In this document: positions 38,000 through 46,526 of the stretch, piece after piece
Position numbering within the stretch: position 1 is the first letter of the stretch
How the letters are laid out: the number at the start of each line of letters is the position of its first letter
Source of the DNA: Bacteroidota bacterium
Lineage (GTDB): Bacteria; Bacteroidota; Bacteroidia; Chitinophagales; Chitinophagaceae
Reading direction: 5' to 3'
Assembly (NCBI GenBank): GCA_018267915.1
Contig: JAFDXN010000060.1
Location: forward strand, 62,001 to 126,000
DNA length: 64,000 nucleotides
Position numbers and translations under genes: made by a program
Notes under the pieces: model-generated
The model's input: the letters and a program-made list of their open reading frames with translations, nothing else
Database searches by the model: none
What the model was told of the DNA's origin: nothing

Positions 38000-39760
38000 A
38001 TGGTCAACAAAAAGTACCTATTGCTAGCCGGTTTATGTTTTGCCTTTGCATCGCAGCCGGTGTTCGCACAGGAAAGTCAGACACAACCCGATGGTGCCAA
38101 TGCACAGTGGGCAGGTCGTGACATGACATATCGTGGTCAGAACTACGATGTTATGGACTCGAGCTACATCCCTAAATCACGCATGGATCAGCATCGCAAA
38201 TTCATGAATCACCAGTACTTTTTCCCCGCAAAACCTCGCAATATGTGGGAAATTGGTGTAGGTGCCGGCCTGTATAATGTGTTGGGCGACGTGCCTAGCC
38301 TTATGTTATGGCAGGGTGGTGGTTATGGTTTCAACGTACACGTTCGTAAGGCGTGGGGTTATGTGATCTCAACCCGCCTGGATTATAGCTACGGTGTAGG
38401 TAAAGGCCTTCAGTGGCAGGAATCTACCAACTACAGGTGGAACCCAGCCTGGAATGGCGACCCGCGCGCTCCGCACGAAGCTTATAATTATGCTGGTAAT
38501 CCAACCAATTCACCGGTTGATCCCGTATTTTATAACTATAAAATGACATCGCACCAGTTGAACCTGGACCTGATGGCATCTACAAACAATATACGTTTCC
38601 ACAAGGCCCGTACAGGTATGTCGGTATATGGTTTCGTAGGTATTGGCGGCATTGCGTATAACACGCGTGTAAACGCGGCAAACGGTACTGAGAAATATGA
38701 TTTCGCTGCTATTGTTGGCAACACCCCCCAGATTTACGAAAACCGTAATGAGATCCGTAAAGAACTGAAGGCTCATATGGATAAGACTTACGAGTCGGCT
38801 GCTGAAACAGAAGCAGGCCGCCGCCGCAAGGCATTAGGCAGCCCTGGCACTATAGGTGTGAGGACTTTGGTGTTCACTCCGAGCCTGGGTGTTGGCATGG
38901 CTTTCCGTGTTAGCAAGCGCGTAAACATCTCTATCGAAGACCGCCTTTCTTTCCCGAACGATGAAGATCTGCTGGATGGTCAACGTTGGGCTGAGCAGGT
39001 TTCAGGCTCTCCGATACAGACTCAGAACAATGATGATATCAACTATTTCTCAGTTGGGCTGAACTTCAACCTGGGCAACAAGAAGAAGAATGTTGAACCA
39101 TTGTACTGGCTCAACCCGCTCGACTACGCTTACAGCGAACTTAACTCTCCGCGCCACATGTTGTTGCCTGAGCCAGTACTGCCTGATGCAGATGGTGACG
39201 GTATCACTGACCAGTTCGACAAGTGCCCCGGCACTCCTGCTGGTGTAGCTGTTGACAGCCATGGCTGCCCAATGGATACAGACGGTGATGGTGTACCTGA
39301 CTTCCGCGATAAGCAGCTTATCACTCCTACAGAGTGTCAGCCTGTTGACGCTGATGGTGTTGGTAAGTGTCCATGCCCAGAAGGTTGCGGCACTGCTGCT
39401 CCTGCCTGCGGTAACATCGGTTCAGGTGCTTGCACTTTCGACAACAACTCTTCAAGGATACGTCCTACAATGCAGGTGCAACTGGCTACCCTGGCTGCAC
39501 AAATGCAGGCTAACCCAACTTGTAAGGTGGTGATCACCGGTGCAGGTAACGGTAGCAAGCTGCAACAGCAACGTTCATGGGATCGCGTTAACGCTATCAT
39601 CGAGTACATGAGCGAAAAACACGGTATCGATCGCAACCGCTTCATATTCCAATATGGCCAGCCGGGCGACGCTAATACAGTTATGTATCGCTCTGCAATG
39701 AGCGGCGAAGAAGGACCTGCTAACGTAGCTCCTCCGTTCCCGAACCTCAGGAGAGACTAA
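38000..39760 (+). CDS. OmpA-family outer-membrane protein with calcium-binding linker
   Basis: 586 residues. Signal peptide (about 1-23, ending FAQE), an N-terminal beta-barrel of about 350 residues (WEIGVGAGLYNVLGDV; SVGLNFNLGN), then thrombospondin-type-3 calcium-binding repeats (DADGDGITDQFDKCPGTP, DTDGDGVPDFRDK; about 395-430). A cysteine-rich link follows, then an OmpA-like peptidoglycan-binding domain (about 475-575). The last is divergent: the canonical NELS-type helix reads QRSWDRVNAIIEYM. Abundant outer-membrane/peptidoglycan tether in related bacteria. A strong consensus promoter and terminator suggest high expression. Confidence 0.9.
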   Translation: MVNKKYLLLAGLCFAFASQPVFAQESQTQPDGANAQWAGRDMTYRGQNYDVMDSSYIPKSRMDQHRKFMNHQYFFPAKPRNMWEIGVGAGLYNVLGDVPSLMLWQGGGYGFNVHVRKAWGYVISTRLDYSYGVGKGLQWQESTNYRWNPAWNGDPRAPHEAYNYAGNPTNSPVDPVFYNYKMTSHQLNLDLMASTNNIRFHKARTGMSVYGFVGIGGIAYNTRVNAANGTEKYDFAAIVGNTPQIYENRNEIRKELKAHMDKTYESAAETEAGRRRKALGSPGTIGVRTLVFTPSLGVGMAFRVSKRVNISIEDRLSFPNDEDLLDGQRWAEQVSGSPIQTQNNDDINYFSVGLNFNLGNKKKNVEPLYWLNPLDYAYSELNSPRHMLLPEPVLPDADGDGITDQFDKCPGTPAGVAVDSHGCPMDTDGDGVPDFRDKQLITPTECQPVDADGVGKCPCPEGCGTAAPACGNIGSGACTFDNNSSRIRPTMQVQLATLAAQMQANPTCKVVITGAGNGSKLQQQRSWDRVNAIIEYMSEKHGIDRNRFIFQYGQPGDANTVMYRSAMSGEEGPANVAPPFPNLRRD

Positions 39761-39784
39761 TCTCAAAATGAGTAAATAATATTG

Positions 39785-39818
39785 GTAGTCCCGCCCAACG
39801 GCGGGACTACTTCTTTTT
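39785..39818 (+). terminator. Terminator of the OmpA-family gene
   Basis: GTAGTCCCGCC (39785-39795), loop CAAC, GGCGGGACTAC (39800-39810), then TTCTTTTT. Confidence 0.88.
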
Positions 39819-39827
39819 ATGCCGCAT

Positions 39828-39856
39828 AAAAAATCCCGCATTTTTTGGACGCGGGA
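39828..39856 (-). terminator. Minus-strand terminator of the kinase gene
   Basis: On the minus strand, TCCCGC, an 11-base loop and GCGGGA are followed by TTTTTTAT. It lies 24 bp past the stop of the BadF-type kinase gene. Confidence 0.75.
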
Positions 39857-39880
39857 CCTTAGCTATCATTAGTAGTATTA

Positions 39881-40723
39881 TTACTGTTTGTGGTAGCGGA
39901 TGAGGCCTTCCAGGGGGCTTTTTTCAATTGCGCCCGGCTCCAATTCGTATTGATCACATAGTGCGCGGATCACGTCACTAAAGGCATAGGCCACTGAGCC
40001 GGTAAAATTGATTGAATACCTGAAGCTCTGCCTGTACTTTAAAATGTGGTGCTGGAAGAAATCGTTGAGGCAATCTTCAATAATATTTTCCACCATATAG
40101 TGACCGCGATTTGCCACCAGCAGTTGCACAAATGTGGCGAGGTACCGATTGGGAAATGGCTCACGGTATAGTTGGTGAAGTATGTCCCCGACATTGCTGC
40201 CGAAAAGCTGTTCAAAGCCCATTTTTAATTCTGCATCGAACGTATTGTAAGCATAATACTGCAATACGCGTTTGCCCATATGATTGCCGCTGCCTTCATC
40301 GCCGGCGATATAGCCAAGCGACACCTGGCGATCTTTGATCTTTTCGCCATTGTAATAGCAGGAATTACTCCCTGTGCCCAAAATGCAAACTATGCCTTTA
40401 TCATTACCGCAAAGTCCGCGTGCGGCTGCCACCAGGTCGCTTTGCACATCGATCTGCTTTACGCCGAAGTGCTTTTTCAGTATGTTTTTCAGTTCTTTTT
40501 TGCGTTGGGCAGTACCAAGTCCCGCTCCGTAAAATGCAATGCATTTTGGCTGTCCCGTTGCAGGCCACTTATGTAATTCCTTTTTGAGAACACCCAGCAT
40601 ATCATCCCCCGATTGAAGGTAGGGATTCAGCCCCTGGGTCTTATGACGTAAAGGTTTTGAGCCTTTGCGCAGCAGGCACCAGTCTGTTTTAGTAGATCCG
40701 CTTTCAGCTAATAGCAGGGACAT
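39881..40723 (-). CDS. BadF/BcrA-type kinase, N-acetylglucosamine kinase-like
   Basis: 280 residues from ATG 40723, where the ATPase phosphate-1 loop begins at once (LLLAESGSTKTDWCLL); a longer start would add an odd hydrophobic leader. CILGTGSNSCYYNG (about 110) is the phosphate-2 motif and GYIAGDEGSGNHMGKRVL (about 135) is typical of the N-acetylglucosamine kinase branch of the ASKHA superfamily. Likely role: phosphorylation of amino sugars recovered from peptidoglycan or chitin; the substrate is inferred. Confidence 0.85.
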   Translation of the reverse strand: MSLLLAESGSTKTDWCLLRKGSKPLRHKTQGLNPYLQSGDDMLGVLKKELHKWPATGQPKCIAFYGAGLGTAQRKKELKNILKKHFGVKQIDVQSDLVAAARGLCGNDKGIVCILGTGSNSCYYNGEKIKDRQVSLGYIAGDEGSGNHMGKRVLQYYAYNTFDAELKMGFEQLFGSNVGDILHQLYREPFPNRYLATFVQLLVANRGHYMVENIIEDCLNDFFQHHILKYRQSFRYSINFTGSVAYAFSDVIRALCDQYELEPGAIEKSPLEGLIRYHKQ

Positions 40724-40853
40724 AGCAATCAATTTGACAGTACAAATTAGCACAGCAATCCGGTAAATTCATACTCCCGAAAAGATATTTATGATGGTAT
40801 GTTTTTTTATGAGTTTATGCGTTTTGTTTATTATAATGTTAAGTAATTGCAAG

Positions 40854-40861
40854 TACCTTTG
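40854..40861 (+). promoter_or_regulatory. -7 box before the S41 protease gene
   Basis: TACCTTTG, 16 bp before the ATG at 40878. A -33 TTTG at proper spacing is not evident. Confidence 0.5.
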
Positions 40862-40877
40862 CACTCCAATTTAGGTC

Positions 40878-42521
40878 ATGGGCGAACACAGGATGGGTAG
40901 GTTTAGGGTCTGGACTCCGCTACTTTTCTCTCTTATTTTAATCATTGGTATGACGCTGGGTTTTAACCTGCGTGATACCCTGCGAAATAAACGCGACATA
41001 CAAGCCGTGATAGAACGCAATGACCGCCTGGAGGAAATGATCGACCTTATCAACGCGAAATACGTGGACAGTGTAAATAGTAATAACCTTTACAGTGACG
41101 CGATAACCGGAATATTGAGCAAGCTTGATCCCCATACAGTTTATATCCCCGCCGATCAATTGGAGTCAGTTAACGAAGACCTTGAAGGTGGCTTCTTTGG
41201 CATAGGTGTAGAATTCTCTATTATCAGGGATACCATACAGGTTACCTCAGTAATAGAGAACGGCCCGGCAGAGCATGCAGGTGTTGGTATAGGCGATCAG
41301 CTGATAAAAGTGAACGATAGCGTTGTAGCCGGTAAGCAAATCTCGTCGGATAAGATCATGAAATTGCTGAAGGGTAAGCAACATACCAAAGTGTTCGTGA
41401 CGCTACGCCAGCCTATAGCAGGAACATCGCGCCAGATACCCATCGAACGCGACATAGTCCCTGTTTTCAGTGTAGAAGCGGGTATCATGCTTGACACCGC
41501 CACGGGCTTTATTAAGATCAATCGCTTCAGTGCCACTACATACGAGGAGTTCAGCAAAGCATTGAAGAAACTAAAGGCGCAGGGCATGAAGCAATTGATA
41601 CTCGATCTTCGTGACAACCCCGGCGGCTACCTCGACGATGCAACCATGATAGCCGATGAACTGCTCGATGACAACAAACTAATAGTCTACACCAAGGGCC
41701 GTCACACGCAGCGGATGGAGTACAAAGCAGACCGTCATGGAATGTTTGAAAAAGGTAAGCTGGCTGTGTTAGTGGATGAAAGTTCAGCCTCTGCAAGCGA
41801 GATACTTGCGGGTGCCATCCAGGATTGGGACAGGGGTGTTATAATAGGACGCCGCACTTTTGGAAAGGGCCTGGTGCAGGAGCAGTATGAACTGGAAGAC
41901 GGCGCTGCACTCAGGCTGACCATAGCGCGTTATTACACGCCGTCAGGGCGCAGCATACAGCGTTCCTTCGCGAAAGGCAAGCAAGCTTACGAAGATGATT
42001 TTACGCAACGCTTTGAGAATGGCGAGCTCACCGGCCGCGATTCATTTGCCCAGGCCGATACCACTCATTACTACACTTCAAAGCACAGGCTGGTGTATGG
42101 GGGCGGGGGCATTAATCCTGATATATATGTACCCTATGACACGGCGCGATTGTCCGCAGCATTCCTGAACATGATCTACAGCGAAGAGTTGAAAGATGTG
42201 CTGTGGGATTATTTTATCCGGCATAGAGATTCGTTGAAGTTTAGCTCGGTAAAAGACTATGATCGCAAATTTGCCGGCGAGGCGGCACTCATTGATTCAT
42301 ATCTGGCTTCGCTCAAAGAGGGTAACAGGACTGCAGCCCAAAAAATGTTGAAAGACACCGGGCATTACCAATATTTCCGCTTGCAAATTCGTGCACAACT
42401 GGCGCGGCTGCTCTTCCGCGATAATGGCTACTATTACATTAACTCACAAAAGGACAATGTAGTGCTTCAGGCGCTCGACGTGCTGAACAATGGTAGCTAC
42501 TCAAGGGTTGTAGGCGGGTAA
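40878..42521 (+). CDS. C-terminal-processing (S41) serine protease
   Basis: 547 residues. An N-terminal signal anchor (about 13-31), an S41 N-terminal segment (DAITGILSKLDPHTVYIP), and a PDZ domain (GIGVEFSI to about 180, with GPAEHAGVGIGDQL). In the protease domain the nucleophile lies in DESSASASEILAGA (about 305) and the general-base lysine in FGKGLVQEQ (about 333). CtpA-type proteases trim tails of periplasmic and outer-membrane proteins. The 3' end overlaps the convergent HsdR-N gene by 21 bp. Confidence 0.94.
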   Translation: MGEHRMGRFRVWTPLLFSLILIIGMTLGFNLRDTLRNKRDIQAVIERNDRLEEMIDLINAKYVDSVNSNNLYSDAITGILSKLDPHTVYIPADQLESVNEDLEGGFFGIGVEFSIIRDTIQVTSVIENGPAEHAGVGIGDQLIKVNDSVVAGKQISSDKIMKLLKGKQHTKVFVTLRQPIAGTSRQIPIERDIVPVFSVEAGIMLDTATGFIKINRFSATTYEEFSKALKKLKAQGMKQLILDLRDNPGGYLDDATMIADELLDDNKLIVYTKGRHTQRMEYKADRHGMFEKGKLAVLVDESSASASEILAGAIQDWDRGVIIGRRTFGKGLVQEQYELEDGAALRLTIARYYTPSGRSIQRSFAKGKQAYEDDFTQRFENGELTGRDSFAQADTTHYYTSKHRLVYGGGGINPDIYVPYDTARLSAAFLNMIYSEELKDVLWDYFIRHRDSLKFSSVKDYDRKFAGEAALIDSYLASLKEGNRTAAQKMLKDTGHYQYFRLQIRAQLARLLFRDNGYYYINSQKDNVVLQALDVLNNGSYSRVVGG

Positions 42522-42944
42522 CGCCGTAAGCCATTTGATCTGTTCTATCTTTTCGCCATCCGCGCAAAACAGATACCTGCCATTGCAGATGCACCAATAC
42601 CTGCATTGTATCGTTCGTTGGTAGTTAAGCAGTTGGTGCAGCGTTTTTTCCGTGATCTCTACAGAGGGGGCTTTGCATTCCACCAGCATCCAGGGCTTGT
42701 GCTCGCGGTCGTACACCGCAATATCGAAGCGCTTCGGCATGTTGCCCACCATGATGCGGCGTTCCGCAGCCATCATGCCGATAGGGTATTGCGCGACTTC
42801 AGTAAAATAATGGACCAGGTATTGGCGCACATGTTCTTCGGGGGTGAGCACATACCAGCCCTTTCGCAGGGCATCGTATACATATGGCTTACCACCTTCG
42901 TTTTTTAATTTAAGCTCGACACTTGTAAGGTTGACCGGTATCAT
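42501..42944 (-). CDS. HsdR N-terminal-like PD-(D/E)xK protein
   Basis: 147 residues of the stand-alone 'type I restriction enzyme R protein N-terminus' family, common in Bacteroidota. Nuclease-type motif: KRFDIAVYDREHKPWMLVECKAP (about 70-92), with the D and the ExK residues of the PD-(D/E)xK fold in place. There are no helicase, specificity or methylase genes nearby, so this is not a restriction system. The biological role is unknown; it might bind or cut nucleic acid. Confidence 0.82.
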   Translation of the reverse strand: MIPVNLTSVELKLKNEGGKPYVYDALRKGWYVLTPEEHVRQYLVHYFTEVAQYPIGMMAAERRIMVGNMPKRFDIAVYDREHKPWMLVECKAPSVEITEKTLHQLLNYQRTIQCRYWCICNGRYLFCADGEKIEQIKWLTALPAYNP

Positions 42945-43034
42945 AAAGCGGAATTCAATCCCAATATATACAAAATATAAGATGAAAATAACAGAGCTCA
43001 GGGCTATTGCTTTCAGGATATTTTTCGAATTTGC

Positions 43035-43042
43035 TACCTTTG
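43035..43042 (+). promoter_or_regulatory. -7 box immediately before the AMP nucleosidase start
   Basis: TACCTTTG ends only 3 bases before the ATG at 43046. With a start of transcription about 4-7 bases after the box, the mRNA would be leaderless or nearly so. Confidence 0.5.
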
Positions 43043-43045
43043 TAT

Positions 43046-43816
43046 ATGAAAACTAAACAGGAAATAGTAGAAAACTGGCTGCCGCGCTACACAGGCCAGG
43101 AGCTCAAGGGATTTGGCGAATACATTCTCCTCTGTAATTTCATCAATTATGTAAGGCTGTTCGCAGAAATGCACGATGTGCCCGTGGTGGGCGAAGACAA
43201 ACCATGGCAATGCGCTACTGCCAACGGTATCTCGATCATCAACTTCGGTATGGGTAGCCCCAGCGCCGCAACTATGATGGACCTTCTTTCAGCTATCGAG
43301 CCGAAAGCAGCCCTTTTCCTTGGCAAATGCGGGGGACTTAAAAAGAAAAATAAGGTAGGCGACCTGATACTGCCTATCGCTGCGATAAGGGGCGACGGCA
43401 CCAGCAATGACTACTTCCCGCCCGAAGTGCCGGCCCTTCCTTCTTTTGCTCTGCAAAAAGCCATCTCAACTACCATTCGTGATAATAAGCGCGACTACTG
43501 GACCGGCACCGTATACACCACCAACCGTCGGGTTTGGGAGCACGACGACGAGTTCAAAGAATATTTACGAAAGATCAGGGCGATGGCTATCGATATGGAA
43601 ACAGCCACGATCTTTACCACAGGTTTTTATAATGGCATCCCCACGGGAGCGCTTTTGCTGGTGTCCGATCAGCCCATGGTGCCTGACGGGGTTAAAACAA
43701 GTGCCAGCGATAAGACGGTGACCAATAACTACGTCGACATGCATCTTAAAATAGGCATCGATTCGCTGAAGCAGTTGATAAATGGCGGGCTTACTGTAAA
43801 ACACCTGAAATTCTAG
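43046..43816 (+). CDS. amn: AMP nucleosidase (short form)
   Basis: Cleaves AMP to adenine and ribose-5-phosphate. 256 residues from ATG 43046; upstream TTG starts are unlikely. The phosphorylase fold is shown by NFGMGSPSAATMMDLL (about 65), FLGKCGGLKKKNKVGDLI (about 92), and AIDMETATIFTTGF (about 183) with the E-x-A/T nucleoside-binding signature. This is the short Bacteroidota form without the extra N-terminal domain of E. coli Amn. The stop overlaps the next start (TAGTG), so the ABC ATPase gene is coupled to it. Confidence 0.88.
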   Translation: MKTKQEIVENWLPRYTGQELKGFGEYILLCNFINYVRLFAEMHDVPVVGEDKPWQCATANGISIINFGMGSPSAATMMDLLSAIEPKAALFLGKCGGLKKKNKVGDLILPIAAIRGDGTSNDYFPPEVPALPSFALQKAISTTIRDNKRDYWTGTVYTTNRRVWEHDDEFKEYLRKIRAMAIDMETATIFTTGFYNGIPTGALLLVSDQPMVPDGVKTSASDKTVTNNYVDMHLKIGIDSLKQLINGGLTVKHLKF

Positions 43817-45489
43817 TGCAGGAACAGCGAACTGTCATAAGCGTAGACCAACTGCGGGTTGCCTTCGGTGATTTCGTTGCTGTAAAGGATATTTCGTTTG
43901 CACTGTCTAAGGGCCGCACCCTTGCGATAGTGGGTGAGAGCGGCTCGGGAAAATCGTTGACTGCACTTGCATTGATGGGTTTGTTGCCAAAGACAGCAGT
44001 CTTGCGCGGTAATATTTCACTTAATGCAAACGGCAAACAGCACGCCTTGCAGGATATTAAAGCCACGAACGAACAGCAATTACGCGGTAAAGATATCAGC
44101 ATGGTATTCCAGGAGCCGATGAGCTCACTGAATTCCGTAATGCGTGTTGGTAAACAACTGGCCGAATGCATACTGGCGCACAGAAACATAAGCAGTAAAG
44201 CTGCGAAGGAACTGGCGATAGAATGGTTGCGAAAAGTGCAGCTGCCTTCGCCCGAAAAAATGTACGATCGTTATCCGCATCAGCTATCGGGCGGTCAGAA
44301 GCAGCGCGTAATGATAGCAATGGCCATGTGTAACCATCCCGCGTTGCTAATAGCCGACGAACCTACTACTGCACTGGATGTAACGGTGCAAAAGGATATA
44401 GTGCTATTGATGCGCGAGTTGCAGCTTGAGCATCACACGGCCATGATATTCATCACACACGACCTGGCGCTTGCCGCAGAAATAGCAGACGAAGTACTGG
44501 TTATGTACAAGGGTGAAGTGGTGGAATACGGCAGTACTGAAAAGGTGCTTCAAAACCCGCAAAGCAATTATACAAAAGCGCTCCTGGCCTGCAGACCGGC
44601 TGCACAAAACAAAGGCCAAAAATTGCCGACGGTAAGCGATTTTATGGAACCCGGCAAAGTGTTGGTGGCACCGGTAGCGCAACAGCAGACCATGCCGGAA
44701 GAAAAGCCACTGCTGCAGGTAAATGAATTAAAAGTATGGTTTGCCGAAGAGAAGAATCTTTTCGGCAAACCGCTAAGCTACTTTAAGGCTGTAGATGATG
44801 TGTCGTTCACATTGCATAAAGGTGAAGTATTGGGACTGGTGGGAGAGAGCGGATGTGGTAAAAGCACGCTCAGCCGCAGCCTGTTAGGATTGCTGCCGGT
44901 GCATGACGGACAGATCCTTTTTAACGGTAAAGATCTGGCACAGATACCGCATAAGGACTGGCGCAGTGTACGCAGGCAGGTACAAATGATCTTCCAGGAT
45001 CCGTATGCATCACTTAATCCGCGCATCAGCATTGGCGATATGCTGAAAGAGCCATTGATGGTACACGGCATCGTACCACAAAGCGAACTGGAAACGGAAG
45101 CGAAGCGCTTGCTGGATATCGTGCAATTACCTGCTGACGCTTTGAAACGCTACCCGCACCAATTTTCGGGTGGCCAAAGGCAAAGGCTGGGAATAGCGAG
45201 GGCGCTTGCGTTAAGGCCACAACTATTGATATGTGATGAGAGCGTTTCGGCGCTTGATGTAAGTGTGCAGGCGCAGATACTGAATTTGTTGAAAGAGTTG
45301 CAGGGGGATCTGCAGCTTTCTTACCTGTTCATCTCTCACGATCTGAATGTAGTGTACTACATTAGCGACCGGGTAATGGTGATGCAGGCCGGTAAGATTG
45401 TAGAGAGTGGTGAAGCTGAACAAGTACTTAAGCAGCCGCAGAATAATTATACAAAGAAGCTGATAGCGGCTATGCCCGGTTCAAAATAG
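43816..45489 (+). CDS. Fused oligopeptide-type ABC transporter ATPase
   Basis: 557 residues containing two complete ABC ATPase domains of the DppD/DppF (YejF) type. First: GESGSGKS (about 36), LSGGQKQRVMIAMA, LLIADEPTTALD. Second: GESGCGKS (about 343), FSGGQRQRLGIARAL, LLICDESVSALD. A short oligopeptide-transporter C-terminal segment follows domain 1 (NYTKALLACRP). It should energise uptake of peptides or similar solutes, but no permease or binding-protein gene is adjacent, so its partners lie elsewhere. GTG start overlapping the amn stop by one base. Confidence 0.9.
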   Translation: MQEQRTVISVDQLRVAFGDFVAVKDISFALSKGRTLAIVGESGSGKSLTALALMGLLPKTAVLRGNISLNANGKQHALQDIKATNEQQLRGKDISMVFQEPMSSLNSVMRVGKQLAECILAHRNISSKAAKELAIEWLRKVQLPSPEKMYDRYPHQLSGGQKQRVMIAMAMCNHPALLIADEPTTALDVTVQKDIVLLMRELQLEHHTAMIFITHDLALAAEIADEVLVMYKGEVVEYGSTEKVLQNPQSNYTKALLACRPAAQNKGQKLPTVSDFMEPGKVLVAPVAQQQTMPEEKPLLQVNELKVWFAEEKNLFGKPLSYFKAVDDVSFTLHKGEVLGLVGESGCGKSTLSRSLLGLLPVHDGQILFNGKDLAQIPHKDWRSVRRQVQMIFQDPYASLNPRISIGDMLKEPLMVHGIVPQSELETEAKRLLDIVQLPADALKRYPHQFSGGQRQRLGIARALALRPQLLICDESVSALDVSVQAQILNLLKELQGDLQLSYLFISHDLNVVYYISDRVMVMQAGKIVESGEAEQVLKQPQNNYTKKLIAAMPGSK

Positions 45490-45508
45490 TTCTTTGCGTC
45501 TTCGCGCC

Positions 45509-45540
45509 TTTGCGGTTAAATGTCGGAATAGCTATATTTG
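45509..45540 (+). promoter_or_regulatory. Promoter of the VOC protein gene
   Basis: TTTG (45509-45512), 20 bp, TATATTTG (45533-45540): consensus Bacteroidota promoter; ATG 13 bp later. Confidence 0.7.
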
Positions 45541-45553
45541 GCAAAAACGCTGG

Positions 45554-45922
45554 ATGCCAGGCTACTTCTCATATATCGCAATACCCTGTACTGATTTTCA
45601 AAGAGCTTTTGATTTTTACGCTGCCATAACGGGTGGTAAGCTGGTCAAGAATCCGTCAATGCCCTTTCCAATGGCCTACTTCAAGGACGAATTTGGCAAT
45701 AACATAGGTCACCTCTTCCAGATGGCGGGTATAGAACCTTCCTCCGATGGGCCTATCGTTTATTTGAGACTATCCGAGAATCTGAATGATACACTTTCAA
45801 AGGTGGAAGCTGTAGGCGGCAAGATCATTATGCCTAAGAGCCTTATATCTGCCGAGGCGGGTTACTGGGCTATCTTTCTCGACAGCGAAGGTAACAGGCT
45901 GGCCTTGCACTCAATGAAATAG
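45554..45922 (+). CDS. VOC (glyoxalase/bleomycin-resistance) superfamily protein
   Basis: 122 residues from ATG 45554, just after a consensus promoter; an ATG 60 bp upstream would place the promoter within the gene. Two beta-alpha-beta-beta-beta modules: YFSYIAIPCTDFQRAFDFYAAITGG and IVYLRLSENLNDTLSKVEAVGGKI, ending FLDSEGNRLALHS with the usual metal-ligand position. Metal-dependent enzyme or binding protein; substrate unknown. Confidence 0.82.
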   Translation: MPGYFSYIAIPCTDFQRAFDFYAAITGGKLVKNPSMPFPMAYFKDEFGNNIGHLFQMAGIEPSSDGPIVYLRLSENLNDTLSKVEAVGGKIIMPKSLISAEAGYWAIFLDSEGNRLALHSMK

Positions 45923-46498
45923 CTCATCGCCGCGATTCTGTAGATCCTCCGGGAGGCCCTTCATTTCGTAAGTATATAACGTTTCCCACCGTTTCCCGTT
46001 ATGCTTCCATAACTCGAATTCATCAACCTCGAATTCGCCAGCAAACGATTTCGCTTGGTATTCAGCTGCGGCTTGTGAATATACCTCCGTGGGTACATCT
46101 CTGTACCCGATGGTGATATGCGGATGAAAAGGGCCAATCACCCTGAAGGTACCGGATGGGAGTGAATCTTTCACTTTGGTCAAACCCATGCGAAGCGCAT
46201 TCAATTCAGCATTTGGCTCTACATCAATGAATACGACCCCATTGCCGGGAAATGTGCTGTAATCACGCAGTTTTATGGTAAACGGCTGTAGGGTAGCTGC
46301 CCATTCGGTCACCCACTCTATCTTGGCTTCTGCTCATGGCAGCATCCAGAAGTTGGGTAGCAGCGTAATATGCACCGGCGGTTTTAGGGCCGCCTTGCAA
46401 TTGTATTTCTCGGCAAATGCTATTCTTATCTGGTGTATCTCATCCGTCAGTTCAGCCGGCGGCCGGATAGCAAGAAGATATTGGCATTTCACGTCCAT
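45911..46498 (-). pseudogene. 2'-5' RNA ligase-like (2H phosphoesterase) gene interrupted by an in-frame TGA
   Basis: Reading minus from ATG 46498 gives MDVKCQYLLAIRPPAEL ... LKPPVHITLLPNFWMLP, then TGA at 46336-46334, and the same frame continues AEAKIEWVTEWAATLQPF ... GPFHPHITIGYRDV to 45911. The two HxT motifs (PVHITLL and HPHITIGY) of the 2H/LigT fold lie on opposite sides of the stop. Total length of 194 residues plus the stop equals a normal family member. A GTG at 46312 could restart the C-terminal half, but it would lack the first catalytic HxT. Most likely a recent nonsense mutation. It starts 29 bp after the stop of uvrA copy 2. Confidence 0.8.
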
Positions 46499-46526
46499 AG
46501 GTGATTATTGATCAAGATCATTGTCT

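Noticed and set aside
42501-42944. Restriction-modification system
   Set aside because: Only the stand-alone HsdR N-terminal domain is present, without HsdM, HsdS or a helicase domain; such genes are common orphans in Bacteroidota.
43816-45489. Complete peptide importer operon
   Set aside because: Only the fused ATPase is present; the neighbours are AMP nucleosidase and a VOC protein, not permeases or binding proteins.
46334-46336. Selenocysteine or other recoded TGA
   Set aside because: No selenocysteine-type partner genes or stem-loop is visible, and the family does not use Cys there; a nonsense mutation or base error is simpler.
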